DNA from: Polyrhizophydium stewartii | Lineage: Eukaryota; Chytridiomycota; Chytridiomycetes; Rhizophydiales | Direction of reading: 5' to 3' | NCBI GenBank assembly: GCA_027604665.1 | Contig: JADGIZ010000383.1 | Location: 1 to 14,718, forward strand | Length of the DNA stretch: 14,718 nucleotides | Part shown: positions 1 to 10,156 of the stretch, one piece after another | Numbering within the stretch: position 1 is the stretch's first letter | Layout: every line of letters starts with the position of its first letter | Notes under the pieces: generated by a model | What the model saw: only the letters and a program-made list of their open reading frames with translations | What the model was told of the DNA's origin: nothing | Database searches by the model: none | Program-made: the position numbers and the translations under genes

Positions 1-58
1 GCGGGGCACTGGGCCTGGCGCGGCGGGGCATGCAAGCGGGGGCGGGGCGTGCACGCAC

Positions 59-155
59 CTGCGCACGAGGCGGAAAGCCCCGGGGTCGCGCCGCCGGCGC
101 CCTGGCTGCCGGACACCGAGTCGCTGTCGTTGTACAGCGACCGCAACGTTTCCAT
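59..155 (-). CDS. First exon of an unrecognised minus-strand gene (5' partial)
   Basis: An ATG at 155 opens 32 codons beginning METLRSLYNDSDSVSGSQ. The exon ends at 59 with a phase-1 donor, GCAG|GTGCGTGC, the same donor type used by the other genes here. The peptide is rich in Ser, Gly and Asp and has no domain I recognise. The rest of the gene lies beyond the left edge. Positions 1-58 would be its first intron, which may or may not end inside the window. The start is 125 bp downstream of the kinesin stop codon on the same strand, so that gap (156-280) must hold this gene's promoter and the kinesin 3' end. The GC-rich codon use matches its neighbours. A chance ORF is not excluded, but the combination of ATG, clean codon use and a consensus donor makes a real exon likely. 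Confidence 0.5.
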
Positions 156-280
156 TCTTCGCGGGCAAAGTGTCTTCAAATTTTTGTGTGGATCTTTGGA
201 CGAATATCCGGCCCACCCTCCTGCTGGATCAAACCGATGGGCATGGGACCATCCAAGTTCAAGATCAAGCTGTCATTTTA

Positions 281-3264
281 TCACGCATAGCGGCCCTTGG
301 CTATGCCCGCCCGGCTGTTGGGGAACTCGGACTCGGCGGCGACACGCACCGAGCCACTTCCGCCGCCATTCCCGCCACCTCCACCGCCGCCGCCACCACC
401 ACTGATGCCGCTGCTGCGCGCCTCGCCGCGGCCAGAGGCCCGACGTGGATCGGCCGACTTTTTGCGGTGCGAAGAGTCGCCCTGCCCGAGAACGTCGCTG
501 CTGCCGCCCAGATCGCCCATAAAGTCCGACGACACATAAACATCCTCGGCATCCTCGGCCAGAGCAAAGTCCAATACCCCCTGGAGTGCCGAGATCTCTT
601 TGCCGCCCTTGGACGGCGCCTCGTTTTGCAGCGTTGTTCGCTCGGGTAGTTCCAGCTGCGCATCGACGCACATTTTGCACGTCAGCATCCTTGCGGCGAT
701 GGTGATGCTGCTAATGCGTCGGTGGCGCAGGGCACCTGCAGTGTCACCACATTGTCGCTGCGGTAGCGAGGACTCAAGTCACCCATGGCGATCATGATCT
801 TGGCGTACTGGCACATTGGCCGCTTGACCGTCGGTATCGACGTTGGCCGCTTCGTGCGCGTCTGCAGCCCGGTCTGCGTCATGGTCATCAAGACCCAGTC
901 GTCCTTCTCCTCGTCGTACTTTGCGCGCTTCTCGACCTTGACACGCTCCTCGGGCGGGACAAAGTTCTCGATCACGGCCATCTTGAGGCTCAGCTCGCGC
1001 GAGAGCTCGCGGATCGTGTCGAGCAGGTCCTCACGCTCGATCCGAAACTCGTCCTTGACGTCGTTGATCTCGCTCTTGATTTCCTGCAGCTTGCTCCAGA
1101 GCTTCTTGAGCTTCTTGGTCTTGACGTCCACCTCTTCCTGCAGCGACGCATAGCTCTCTTCGAGTTGCAGCTGCGCCTCTTGCTTCTGGTTCAGCTGCTG
1201 CTGAAGCTCGCGCTCGCGTCGCTGCTGCTCGACGAGCTGCCCGTGCGCCTCTTGCAGCTTGCGCTCCTGCTCATTGACTTTGTCGTAGATGTTGTGCCCG
1301 CCAACAAGCAGCTTCTCCTCCATGGCCTTGAGCTTGGCGGCCAGCGACTCGCGCTCCTGGCGCTCCTTCTCAAGATCGGCCGCGCGCTTCTCGAGCTCGG
1401 CAGCAATGCGCTGCTTCTCCTCGATCACAATGTCTTTGGACGCCAAGAGCGCACGCTTTTCGGCCTCGACTTCGGCTTGCAGCTTGGCGATCGTTTCGGG
1501 ATCGAGTTCCGCAAGCGGGTTGACGACTACAATCTCTTCTTCTTCCTCCTCCTCCTCCTCGACAAGCTCTGCCTCGCCGCCATCGTCGCCGCCGCCGTCG
1601 TCCTCGCTGCCATCTGTATCCGCATCGGACTCGCCACCGTCTTCTTCATCTTCAGCCTGCATCGCAGATCCCTGGTCCGTGGTGGCTTCTGCTGTGCTTG
1701 CGCTCGGCGCGCCGTCGCCGTGTACATCCGCGCCGACAGCCAAAGTCCCCGCGCCAGCGCTGCTGCCATCTCCATCGAGTACAAACGATTCGCCCTCGAC
1801 TTCGGCGTCGGTGATTGCCACATCGGTGCCAGTCGTCAGAGCATGGCTGCTGCCGTGGTGGCTCGACTGCGTGTCACCACCCTCAGCCGTCGCCTGCTTG
1901 GACTTTTTACGCTGGATCAGCTTTTGGACCTTCTTCTTGACCTGCTTCTTGACGACCTTGGTGACGATGCGCGGCGCACCGCCACCCTGCTGCCGCGCCT
2001 CGAGTGCGCGGCGCAGACGCTCAATCTCCTCCTGGTACTCGCGCAGCATTGCGTCCTTGGGATCCTCATTGACGACGGGCTTGTTCTTGATGCTCTTGGC
2101 GCGGTTGGCGTACCGCAGCGTGCTCAGCGTTTCGTCAAAGTTGTAGCTCGCAGGACTCAGCGTCGCAATCATGAGCGTCTTTGCGTTGCCGCCGAGCGAG
2201 TCTTGCAGCAGCCGCGTCAGCTTCGAGTCGCGGTACGGAATGTGCGAGCTCTTTCCGTCGACGAGTGCCGAGATACAGTTTCCGAGCGCCGAGAGCGACA
2301 GATTGATCTTGGTCGCCTCTTTGAGCCGGTCGCCAGAGGCGCCTGTCTTGGACTGGCGCTCGGAGCCGGCAAGGTCGACGAGATTGAGCTTGCCGGAAAC
2401 ATATCGGTCCTGCCCATCGGGACCGGGCTCAGACGACTCAATGGTGATGGTAAAAATGGAGTGCGATCGCGATGAGTTCTCGTTCATCAACGTCGCGCCG
2501 ACAGAGCGGTTCTTGTTGCCAACGTCCATGAGGTGCTCCATCTCCTCGACGCTCTTGACGACAAATGCAGACAGGTTCTTGACGTAGACGCCCGTCTCGG
2601 GGTTCTCCTTGAGGTCAAGCCCGCCCTTTGGGTTCTTGTTGGCTTTGATCAGCAGGTCCTTGATCTCCTCGTTGTAGATCTCGAGAAACGACACCCGCAC
2701 GAGAAACTTTTTCTGCGACGTTTGCGAGATGTAGTCGAAGATGTGGTGGAACGTTGTCGGGATGATGCCGCGCAGCTGCGGCACGTTAGGCACGCCCTGC
2801 ATCGAGAAGGTCTTTCCGGTGCCGGTCTGGCCTGGCGCGGGGTGCCCCAGTCAGCAATCGCGCAGCGCTGTTGATAAAGTTGATGGTGGGGGACGCACCA
2901 TACACAAACACCGTGCCGTTGAAGCCGCCGAGAGCGGCGTCGACAATCACCCGCGCCGTGGAGTTGTAAACCTCGGTCTGGAGGGCAGCCCGTCAGCACT
3001 CTCTGCACCCAGCTGACTCGGCCGCCTGGTTCTGTATAGGAGCTGGGTGGCATGCCGCGGCCGGCGCACCTGCAGGCAACCCTCGTCAAAGGCGGCGTCA
3101 AATGTGAATGTCTTGACATCGCTGTCTTGCTTGGGGTTCTTGAGCGAAATGACTCCGTTCCGGCTGTCAATCTCGCAGATCTTGGTGTGCCCGTTGGCCT
3201 TCTCGCGCTCGTTAAAGGGCCGGCAGCGGCACACGACCATGATGTTCTCGCCCCGCCCGCTCAT
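281..3264 (-). CDS. KIF3B: Kinesin-2 motor subunit, KIF3B/FLA8 type
   Basis: Plus-end microtubule motor of heterotrimeric kinesin-2, which powers anterograde intraflagellar transport. Exons run 3264-3070, 2977-2899, 2831-736 and 655-281, and join in frame to 914 aa. Visible motifs are the P-loop GQTGTGKT (residues 92-99, split by intron 2), switch I NENSSRSHS (208-216) and switch II LVDLAGSE (242-249). HIPYRDSKLTRLLQDSLGG starts at 288, followed by the neck (about 335-365). Kinesin-2 stalk signatures follow: KLLVGG, TKKLKKLWSKLQ and IENFVPPEE. The tail pattern (KRPMCQYA, RYRSDN, then ELPERTT and LDFALAEDAEDVYV) resembles KIF3B more than KIF3A. Length exceeds human KIF3B (747 aa) because of a basic-then-acidic insert (about residues 375-525, with a run of nine Glu) and a poly-Gly tail encoded at about 352-402. 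The last exon is called by homology: a CTGAC branch and CAG acceptor (656-658) lead into the KIF3B-like tail. Confidence 0.93.
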
Positions 3265-3351
3265 GTTTGCGTCTGTCGGCCGTCGGCGCTCTGGCGGGCT
3301 TTGTTTGCTTGCGGGCCGACTTGGTTTGCCCGACGGCGGCAAACAGCGTTC
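3265..3351. promoter_or_regulatory. Short bidirectional promoter between two ciliary genes
   Basis: Only 87 bp lie between the ATG of the kinesin-2 gene (minus, 3264) and the ATG of the CEP83-like gene (plus, 3352), so both 5' UTRs and any shared promoter must fit here. The hexamer GTTTGC occurs at 3265-3270, 3303-3308 and 3324-3329, and inverted (GCAAAC) at 3339-3344. Three of the four extend to TGTTTGC: two on the plus strand and one on the minus. The last two copies form a palindrome, GTTTGCC / GGCAAAC, with a 7-bp spacer (3324-3344), ending 7 bp before the CEP83 ATG. There is no TATA box. TGTTTGC fits the general forkhead pattern TRTTTRY; that reading is inference. Confidence 0.6.
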
Positions 3352-6275
3352 ATGTCCCGCGACGATCTGGTCGACAAGCTGCGGGCCGCGCTGGCACTTG
3401 TCGAGACGCTCAAGGCCGAGAACACTGGATACCGCGATGCGCTCGACACGGTGGGAGCATGACCCGACGCCGTGCGCTGCCATATGCCGTGTGTCGCCGT
3501 GTGCCGTGCGCCGCCGCGACGACAAGCGCGCACACGCCTGCCACGTTGGCTGACGCAGCGGCCAGCTCAAAGCCAGCTGCGGCCTGCTCGAGGAGCAGCA
3601 CGATGCTGCCGTGCGCGAGCTCGATATTGCAACCAAAGAAAAGGTGTGATGGTGTCTGGCGCCGCCGCCCACTCGTCAGAAAGCCAACTGCACCATCGCG
3701 ACGCAGGAGATGCTCGAACAAGACTCGGCTCAGGCAACCGAGTTCTGGAGGAAGCAGCTGGAAGACCGTGAGCGCGAGCTCGCAGATATCAAGAGCAAGT
3801 GCTCGCCGCCGAGGTGCCCTTGAGCGGCCTGAAGCTCGGCTGTCATGGAGCACGTGAGTGCTGAAGCGCCAACGAACGCAACCAGCGTCGAGGCCATACG
3901 CCTGGAGGTCCGAGGCGAGCTCGAGGAGACGTACCGCGCAAAGTCGCTCCTTGTTGCACGAGTGTGTGTCGCCAGATACGTCAGGTTGTGCGGAGGCCGC
4001 TCGGGCTGACGAACTCGCAGGACGCAGAAAAGTACCGCGAGCTGTATTACAAGTCCCGTCGCGAGGTGGAGTCGCTGCGGATGGACCTCGACCAGAAGGT
4101 TTAGATATTTGAATGCCCGCAGTATTCGCGATGCGATGCACACTGCTGATACGCGACAAAAGAGTGCATCGTCGGAACGCGCGATGCAAGAGCTGAAGCG
4201 GATGCACGCCGAAGACCTGCGCCAGTGGGAGGCGAAGCTGGTGGCGCTGCAACAGACCATGGGTGAGCGCTTTGCCCGAGCCAAAGCGTCACAATGGTCG
4301 ATGCAATGCTGATGATAAGAACCTGCGTGACTCCAGATGCCGAGTCCGACACAGAACGCCTGCGCGTGTGTCAGCGCGAAAAGACGGAGCTGGAGCTGCG
4401 CGTGTCGTCGCTGATCTCGGAGCTCGACGAAGTTCGGTGCGATGCCAGATCGCAACACGGAGCGCTGGTTGCCGCAAGCTGACGGCTCATCCCGCCTCGA
4501 CTGCGCGGCAGGGCCGAGAAAGAGCAACTCACGCTCGAGGCAAAGCAGAACGAGCGCACATTCAAACGCCAGCTTGCCGAGCAGCTGAGCGAGGCAAAGA
4601 ACCTGCAAGCGGAGAAGGACTCTCTTCTTGCGCGGCTGGCGTCAGTCGAGCAAGATCTGAGCCACAGCATGCGCCGCCAGGACGAGCTGACGACGGAAAA
4701 CGCCTCTCTGACCAAGGAGCTCGACAAGACAAAGAGCCGGCTCGAGCAGAGTGTCCACGAGTTCAAGTACGTTGCGCTTCGTGGATGCCATAGACGCGCT
4801 GATATTCCGGCTGCGCTGACTCGCGGGGGGTATGAATTCTTTCGCTGGATCCAAGCGTGACGGTCAGCGACATGAAACTCGCGACACTCAAGGAGCGCGA
4901 TGACAGCAACAACCAGATCTCACAGCTCAAGGAAAAGACGGTCGAGCTCAAGAGGTGCACTCCCGCATGTGGAAGCTCCTGACAATGGCATGCCGTCTAT
5001 CGGTTGGGTCTGACAGCCAAGGTCGCTTCTAGCTCAATCAAGACGCTCAACGGCACGATCCAGGATCTGCGCCAAAAGCAGTCAAGCAGCGAAAAGGAGT
5101 TTATGGAGAGGATACGACTTGCGCGAGAGGAGGAATGGTCGAAGATCTCGGCACTGGAGAGCGAGAAGAGCGAGGTAGCCTGACTCGCGGAGAGGTGCAA
5201 TGCGTCACGAGACTAGGATGCTGATATCGCAATCATAAGCTCGAGAGGCAAGTTTCTGCAGCAAAACAGCGCATTTCAGAGATCGAGACTCGCGACGAGG
5301 CGTATCGCCAGCACGTTGCATCTGTCAGTCCATGCCTTGAGCGTTTTGCCAGAGCGCACGGCAAACTGACACCGAATCGATTCTGCAGGAGCATGATCGG
5401 CTCAAAAAAGAGATCCAGGAGCTCACAGCCCAGCAGGACGCGCTGCATGCGGCGAACCGCGGGCTTGTCGCCGAGAAAGAGCATCTGCAGTCCGAATGCG
5501 GCCATCTGCAGACGCGCAGCCAAGAGCTCGACACGCAACTGAGCGCAACGAGCGGCAACCTCGAAGTGTACAAGCGCCAGTCGCAGACCCTGAGGTGATG
5601 GCTCAGGGCTGATCAGTCGCATCTGGCATACGCACTAGCAGCTGAGACGGCGTCCGATGTGCAGCGACAAGGTCGCCTCGCTCGAGGCAGCCCTGCAAAG
5701 TCGCACGCACGACCTCGAGACCGTTCAAGACCAGCTCGACAAGGAGCGGGAGGCACACATGCACAACATGGAGCGACAAAAGGTCTTGCCAATCGAGAAT
5801 CGCAGATGCTGTTACGAACATGCCAGCCTGACACACACATTCTCTCGTGCGCAGCACGCGCTTGTACAAGAGCGGTTCCAGTTCACGCAGCGCATCGAGT
5901 CGCTCACAAAGGACAACGTGCAGCTTGTCGAGAAGATCCAGGAGCTCGATGCTCTGCTTGATCAGGTGAGTTGGGCTTCCTCAGGCACTGGCTTGCGCTA
6001 CGCTTGCTCACAAGAACGATAGCAACGCAAGCTTCTCGAGGGCAAGATTCTCACATTCAAGGAGAAAGCCAAGGCGTACAAGGCCGAGGCAGGGACGCTA
6101 AGGTGGGACCGCGAACGCCTGATATCCGCTCTGTCATGGCACACTGACGCTCCGTCGTCCCATGGCCGCCAGAAAAAGCCTCGAGGACGAGCACAAGCGC
6201 TCGCGCAGGCAGCTCGATGAGATGCGCCAGCGGCAGCAGAGCTTCATGACCTTTCTGCAGACCGAGGGTGCGTAA
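3352..6275 (+). CDS. CEP83: CEP83-like centriolar coiled-coil protein
   Basis: Predicted distal-appendage (transition-fibre) protein; in animals CEP83 recruits the other appendage proteins and lets the mother centriole dock to membrane. Exons: 3352-3450, 3566-3643, 3680-3813, 3886-3961, 4021-4098, 4163-4262, 4337-4436, 4512-4766, 4856-4954, 5033-5174, 5240-5323, 5389-5594, 5665-5782, 5855-5965, 6023-6102, 6173-6275. All phases join, giving 620 aa of almost continuous heptads and no other domain. Against human CEP83 (701 aa, from memory) three stretches stand out. Residues about 105-155 contain RGELEE and EKYRELYYKSR. Residues about 308-390 contain VSDMKLATLKE and LAREEEWSKISALESEKSEL. The C-terminal QLDEMRQRQQSFMTFL matches the family's RR.NEFRSLIL region. 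Intron 2 is only 36 nt. The acceptor at 4855 was chosen over 4867 because it keeps the conserved VSDMKL context. A generic coiled-coil protein is the alternative. Confidence 0.72.
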
Positions 6276-6298
6276 GGCCCGTTGCCAGTGTCGGCGCG

Positions 6299-6304
6299 AA
6301 TAAA
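6299..6304 (+). terminator. Candidate poly(A) signal AATAAA after the CEP83-like gene
   Basis: AATAAA lies 24 bp after the TAA stop (6273-6275) and 37 bp before the next ATG (6341). In such GC-rich DNA the hexamer is rare by chance. It supports ending the CEP83-like transcript here. I did not see AATAAA after the other gene ends in the window, so its use is uncertain. Confidence 0.35.
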
Positions 6305-6340
6305 GCGGCATCTCAAACGCGTGGAAAAGGCTTGCGCGAG

Positions 6341-6400
6341 ATGGATCTGATTGCGGCAGCCAGCCGCTCAGATGCGGTCGCGATGCGCCGGCTGCTCGAG

Positions 6401-6431
<31 letters not shown>

Positions 6432-9400
6432 GCGGCAGCAGCGGGATCGACGTCAACACCGCGAGCCACGAGGACGGCCGCACGGCGCTGCACGTTGCCA
6501 CGACGGTCGGGAGCCTGGCATGCGTCGAGATCCTGCTCCGCCAGGTGCGGTGTCGCCATCGCAGCCCGCACCCGCGCTGCGCGTCGGGCGGTGTTGGCGC
6601 TCGGCGCTTCGAGGGGCGATGCGAATCAGTCTTGCCCGCGAGCTCACATTGCGGATACCACTTCCCCCCCCCTTCCGTCAGCCGACCATCAACATCGATG
6701 CGGCCGACAATGCAGGCAACACGGCGCTGCATCTGGCCGCCGCGTGCCGCGAGGTCGACGTGCTGAGGATGCTGTTGAGCCACGGCGCCGACCTTTTCGT
6801 CAAGAACAAGGCCGGGAACCGCGCGTCAGAGTACACGCAGGACACGAATATCGAGATGATGCTGCAGGGTGCGTCTGTCGCCTGCTCCATGAAGAAGCTC
6901 CAGATGATCTGTGCTCACGCTGGCTGCTGGTTGCAGAGCGCATGACTGCGGCTAGAAACGCCGCCCAGGTCAGCCAGAGCGCGCCTTGGATGGCAATGAG
7001 ATCCGCCGCGCAGCTGATACCTGCGCACTTGGCCGGCGAACGATCGATGGCTGCGCCGCATTCCGTCGACAAAGTGGAAGAAGACGCAGCTCGGGCAGCT
7101 TGAGAGCGAGCTGCCGTCTGACGTGGGCAAGCTCAAGGAGCTGTGCGTCGACCTCCTCATCAACCAGAACGTGTTCGAGGAGCGCTGCAAGGTGAGAGGA
7201 CATGCCAGAGGTCTCCACAACAGCCCGACGCAAGCTGATTTTGATTTAAAACAAGGATGCGCTGCGGCAGCTGATCGAGGAGAAGCACATGGCGATGTAC
7301 AAGAACCGACTGCTCGAGGTACGCCGCTCGGCCTTCCAAAGTGCACTTGATGAACGCGCCCGCATCTGACCTCGGGCTTGCAGCAAGCAGCTGGAATCCC
7401 AGACCGCGAGACGGGCGAAAAGTACTTGGGTCAGCTGCAGTACTGGCAGGACGAAATCGAGCGCCAGGCCTCGACCATCTCGTATCTCAAGGTTTGTGCC
7501 ATCGGGAACAGCCATCTGCCGAGACAGGCGCTGGGTCGCGAATGATGACGCCTGAATGCGCGCGCAGCTCCGCATCCAGGTCCTCGAGACGACAGCGGCT
7601 CAGCAAGAAGAGTACTACAAGCACAACCTGAACGAGCTGACGCGGCATCAAAAGGAGCAGATCCACGCCATCTTCAAGCGCGCGGAGGAGACCGAGCGCG
7701 CGTTCTTGGTGAGCTCAAAGCTTGCGACAGCATGATTGAGATCCAGGTGCTGACGCTCTTGGTGCCGTACTGTGCGAACAAGGCGTACCAAAAGAAACAT
7801 TCTGAGGAGCTCGCAAAAGCCAACCAGATGCGTGGCGAGGGAGGCATGAAGGAGAACGACCGGGGCAAGGTCGCGCCTGCCTCTGAGGATGAGCTGCGCC
7901 AGGAGGTGTTCCAGCTCCGGCAGCAGTTGGACGAGGCTATGGCGCAGCGCGTGACCATCGAGGGTCGACTCAAGGTATGAGAAAGGCTGCGGTTCCGAGT
8001 GTTAACTGTGTCAAACAGCGGATAGGGCTGACGCCTCACCAGCTCATCGAGAATCTCAAATCCTTAGCCGAGAATGAGGTCAATGATCTGCGCAGCGAGA
8101 TCGAAAAGACGCGCCGCAACATGACCGAGAAGGTGTGCAGCCTCCATCAAATATCTCTTTCAGCGTTCTGCTCCGACACTGTTGGCTTCTGATACCCCGT
8201 GCGCTGTCGTCCAGGTCATGTCCCAGATCGAAGAGGGCCAGCAAGAGCAGAACAAAAAGGACGAAAAGGACGAATCTCTCGGCGAGATCATCTTCATCAA
8301 GAACGACGCGGGACAAAAGAGCGTCAAGGCGGGCACCGTCGACAAACTGGTGGAGCGGCTGCTGGATCCCAACACATATGGTGCGCGTTCGCCGGATACA
8401 GCATGCCATGCTGCCGCGTTGCAGTGATCTGCAAGCTCGCGTGCTGATTACGTGGAGCGCGGTTGGCGAGCAGACAACCAGTACGTGCAGGCGATGCTCT
8501 TCACGCACACGGTGTACATGGACAGCAAAGACCTGCTTGAGAAGGTCGCGAAGCTGTGTCGAGACAACATTGCGTCGGCAAAGGCGGCCGCGACCGAGGG
8601 CGTCGCTCCTCAGACATCGACGCCCATCATTCTGAAGTGAGAGAGAGAGAGAGAGCGTCGCCAGGTGCCGCAGGTGCTGTTCTTGAGGCGGCGAGAGCTG
8701 ACTCGTGGTGAACGCAGGGCCGTTAACATGGTCAAGTACTGGATCGAGCAGTACTGGTCGGACTTTCAGAGTAATCCGGTGCTGATGCAGCTGCTCAACA
8801 CATTCCTCGACTCGCTCGAGAACCCAAAGCTCGTGCAGATGATCAAGACGGTCATCAACCGCAAGGTGCGCTGGCCGTGCGGGCAGAGCAGAGTGCGGGC
8901 ATCGGCGGGGTGTGTGAGTGTCAGCGTGTCTGACAAGCCTGTTTGGCGATCAGGTCAATGGCGTCGAAGCCCCCGTGATTGAGATGCCGTCACAGTTTCC
9001 CAAGCCGATCCTGCCAAAGGTGCTCATCAAGCGCGCGTCGACGGACATGATGGCCGCGCGAGAGACCCGGACGCCCGACACGGCCACGCGGCCCGTCAGC
9101 GCGCCGTGGAACGCGTTTGGCAAAAAGTCGGACATGAACATTGACGATCTGAAACTCAAGCTGGCGGATCTGGACGCACTCGAAGTCGCGCGGCAGCTCA
9201 CGCTGATCGAGTTTGAGCTCTTCAACGCAATCAAGGCACGTTTGTGCAGCGTCCTCGAAAGCGAGAGCGAGAGCGAGAGCGAGAGCCGCCGGAATGCAAT
9301 GCAATGCAGCCAGCTGTGCTGACGCCTGATTAATGTCTTGCCCCGAAATTCACAACCGGGATGCAGCCGCGCGAATTTCTCGATCTCGCGTGGATGAAGG

Positions 9401-10156
9401 ACGACAAGGAAACGCGCGCGCCAAACATCATCCGCATGGTGCGCTGGTCAAACCACGTTGTGCACTGGCTGGTCTCGGAGATTGTCGCGGTCAAGGACAA
9501 CATCAAGCAGCGCGCCGCAATGATGGAGAAGATCATCATGGTCGCCCAGGTGCATCACTTGGTCTCCTCGCTCGACACAGCTGCATGCTGGTTCGCTGAC
9601 GCCGCGTCCACGCGCGCAGCACCTGGAGAAGCTCAACAACTTCAACGGCGTCAAGGAGGTGCTTGCAGCGCTGCAGTCGTCTGCCGTCTACCGCCTCAAG
9701 AAGACCAAGGAGGTGTGTCCAACCGAAGACGCAAGCATGAGGTTGTCGCTTTGGGGCTGACGCCGCACTCCACACGCGTACGCAACCACGAAGCTCATTG
9801 GCGGCAAGTTCATCAAGATCTTTGAGGAGCTCAAGAAGCTGACGTCGAGCGAGCTCAACTACAAGCTACTGCGGACCAAAGTGCATGCGGTGGAGCCGCC
9901 GCTGATCCCGTTCCCAGGCGTGTACCAAGGCGACCTTGTGTTTCTCGAGACGTGCGGCAAGACCAAGCTTGAGGGCGGGCTAGTCAACTTTCAAAAGTTC
10001 CAAAAGATCACAAGTTACGTGCTCGAGCTGCAGACGTACCAGCAGGTGCCCTACCAGCTCGGCCCCGTGCCCGAGATTCAAGAGTTTTTGAGGAGCTTTC
10101 CCGTGCTGGACGACGACCAGGCGTACGGGCTGTCGCTGCAGTGCGAGCCTCGTTGA
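6341..10156 (+). CDS. Ankyrin-repeat / coiled-coil RasGEF (REM + CDC25 domains)
   Basis: Predicted guanine-nucleotide exchange factor for a Ras-family GTPase. Exons: 6341-6544, 6682-6868, 6937-6968, 7075-7191, 7256-7318, 7384-7491, 7568-7708, 7783-7974, 8043-8132, 8215-8380, 8474-8636, 8718-8865, 8954-9235, 9367-9549, 9620-9712, 9794-10156; 843 aa. Ankyrin repeats fill residues 1-120 (DGRTALHVA, AGNTALHLAAA), broken by a poly-Gly loop encoded by a GGC run near 6401. Coiled coil spans about 140-395. The REM domain (about 405-535) shows GTVDKLVERLL and VKYWIEQYWSDF. The CDC25 domain (about 610-840) shows VARQLTLIEFELF, KPREFLDLAW, LNNFNG, YRLKKT, FEELKKL, PPLIPFPGVYQGDL and YQQVPYQLGPVPEIQEFL. 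The exon 9 acceptor could be 8018 instead of 8042 (8 more residues). Exon 13 ends at a GC donor. No membrane segment or PH domain is seen. The substrate GTPase is unknown. Confidence 0.88.
8639..8655 (+). repeat. (GA)n microsatellite at a splice donor
   Basis: A run of GA dinucleotides begins inside the donor of RasGEF intron 11 (GT at 8637-8638) and runs for about 17 nt. The donor reads GTGAGA and then merges into the repeat. This is intronic and has no coding effect. Confidence 0.8.
9236..9366 (+). other. GC-AG intron in the ankyrin-RasGEF gene
   Basis: Exon 13 ends ATCAAG and the intron begins GCACGT rather than GT. It ends GATGCAG before CCGCGCGAA (PRE). This join gives AIK-PREFLDLAW, matching the usual CDC25 spacing and keeping phase 0. 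The nearest GT donors either break the frame (GTTTGT at about 9240) or add five extra residues (GTCCTC at about 9251). A CTGAC branch word sits near 9320. The intron also holds a hexamer repeat just after the donor. Confidence 0.65.
9258..9288 (+). repeat. GAGAGC hexamer tandem repeat within an intron
   Basis: About four to five tandem copies of GCGAGA lie shortly after the GC donor of intron 13. Read through, they would encode an alternating Ser-Glu run ending at a TGA near 9320, so the open reading there is a repeat artefact rather than coding sequence. An ATGCA repeat follows at about 9294-9307. Confidence 0.75.

Noticed and set aside
1165..2475. Long plus-strand open frame of 436 codons, very Leu/Ala-rich
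   Set aside because: It is antisense to the kinesin coiled coil and motor. The minus strand shows clear kinesin motifs throughout, and the Leu richness is the mirror of CTG/CAG and GAG codons.
8639..9307. GA, GAGAGC and ATGCA repeats as a CRISPR array or mobile-element remnant
   Set aside because: The repeats are simple, short and confined to introns. There are no spacers, inverted termini or target-site duplications.
3352..10156. A bacterial or phage origin with many small genes
   Set aside because: Short open frames interrupted every 100-200 nt join precisely at GT/GC-AG sites with branch words into eukaryotic proteins. There are no ribosome-binding sites or operonic ORFs.
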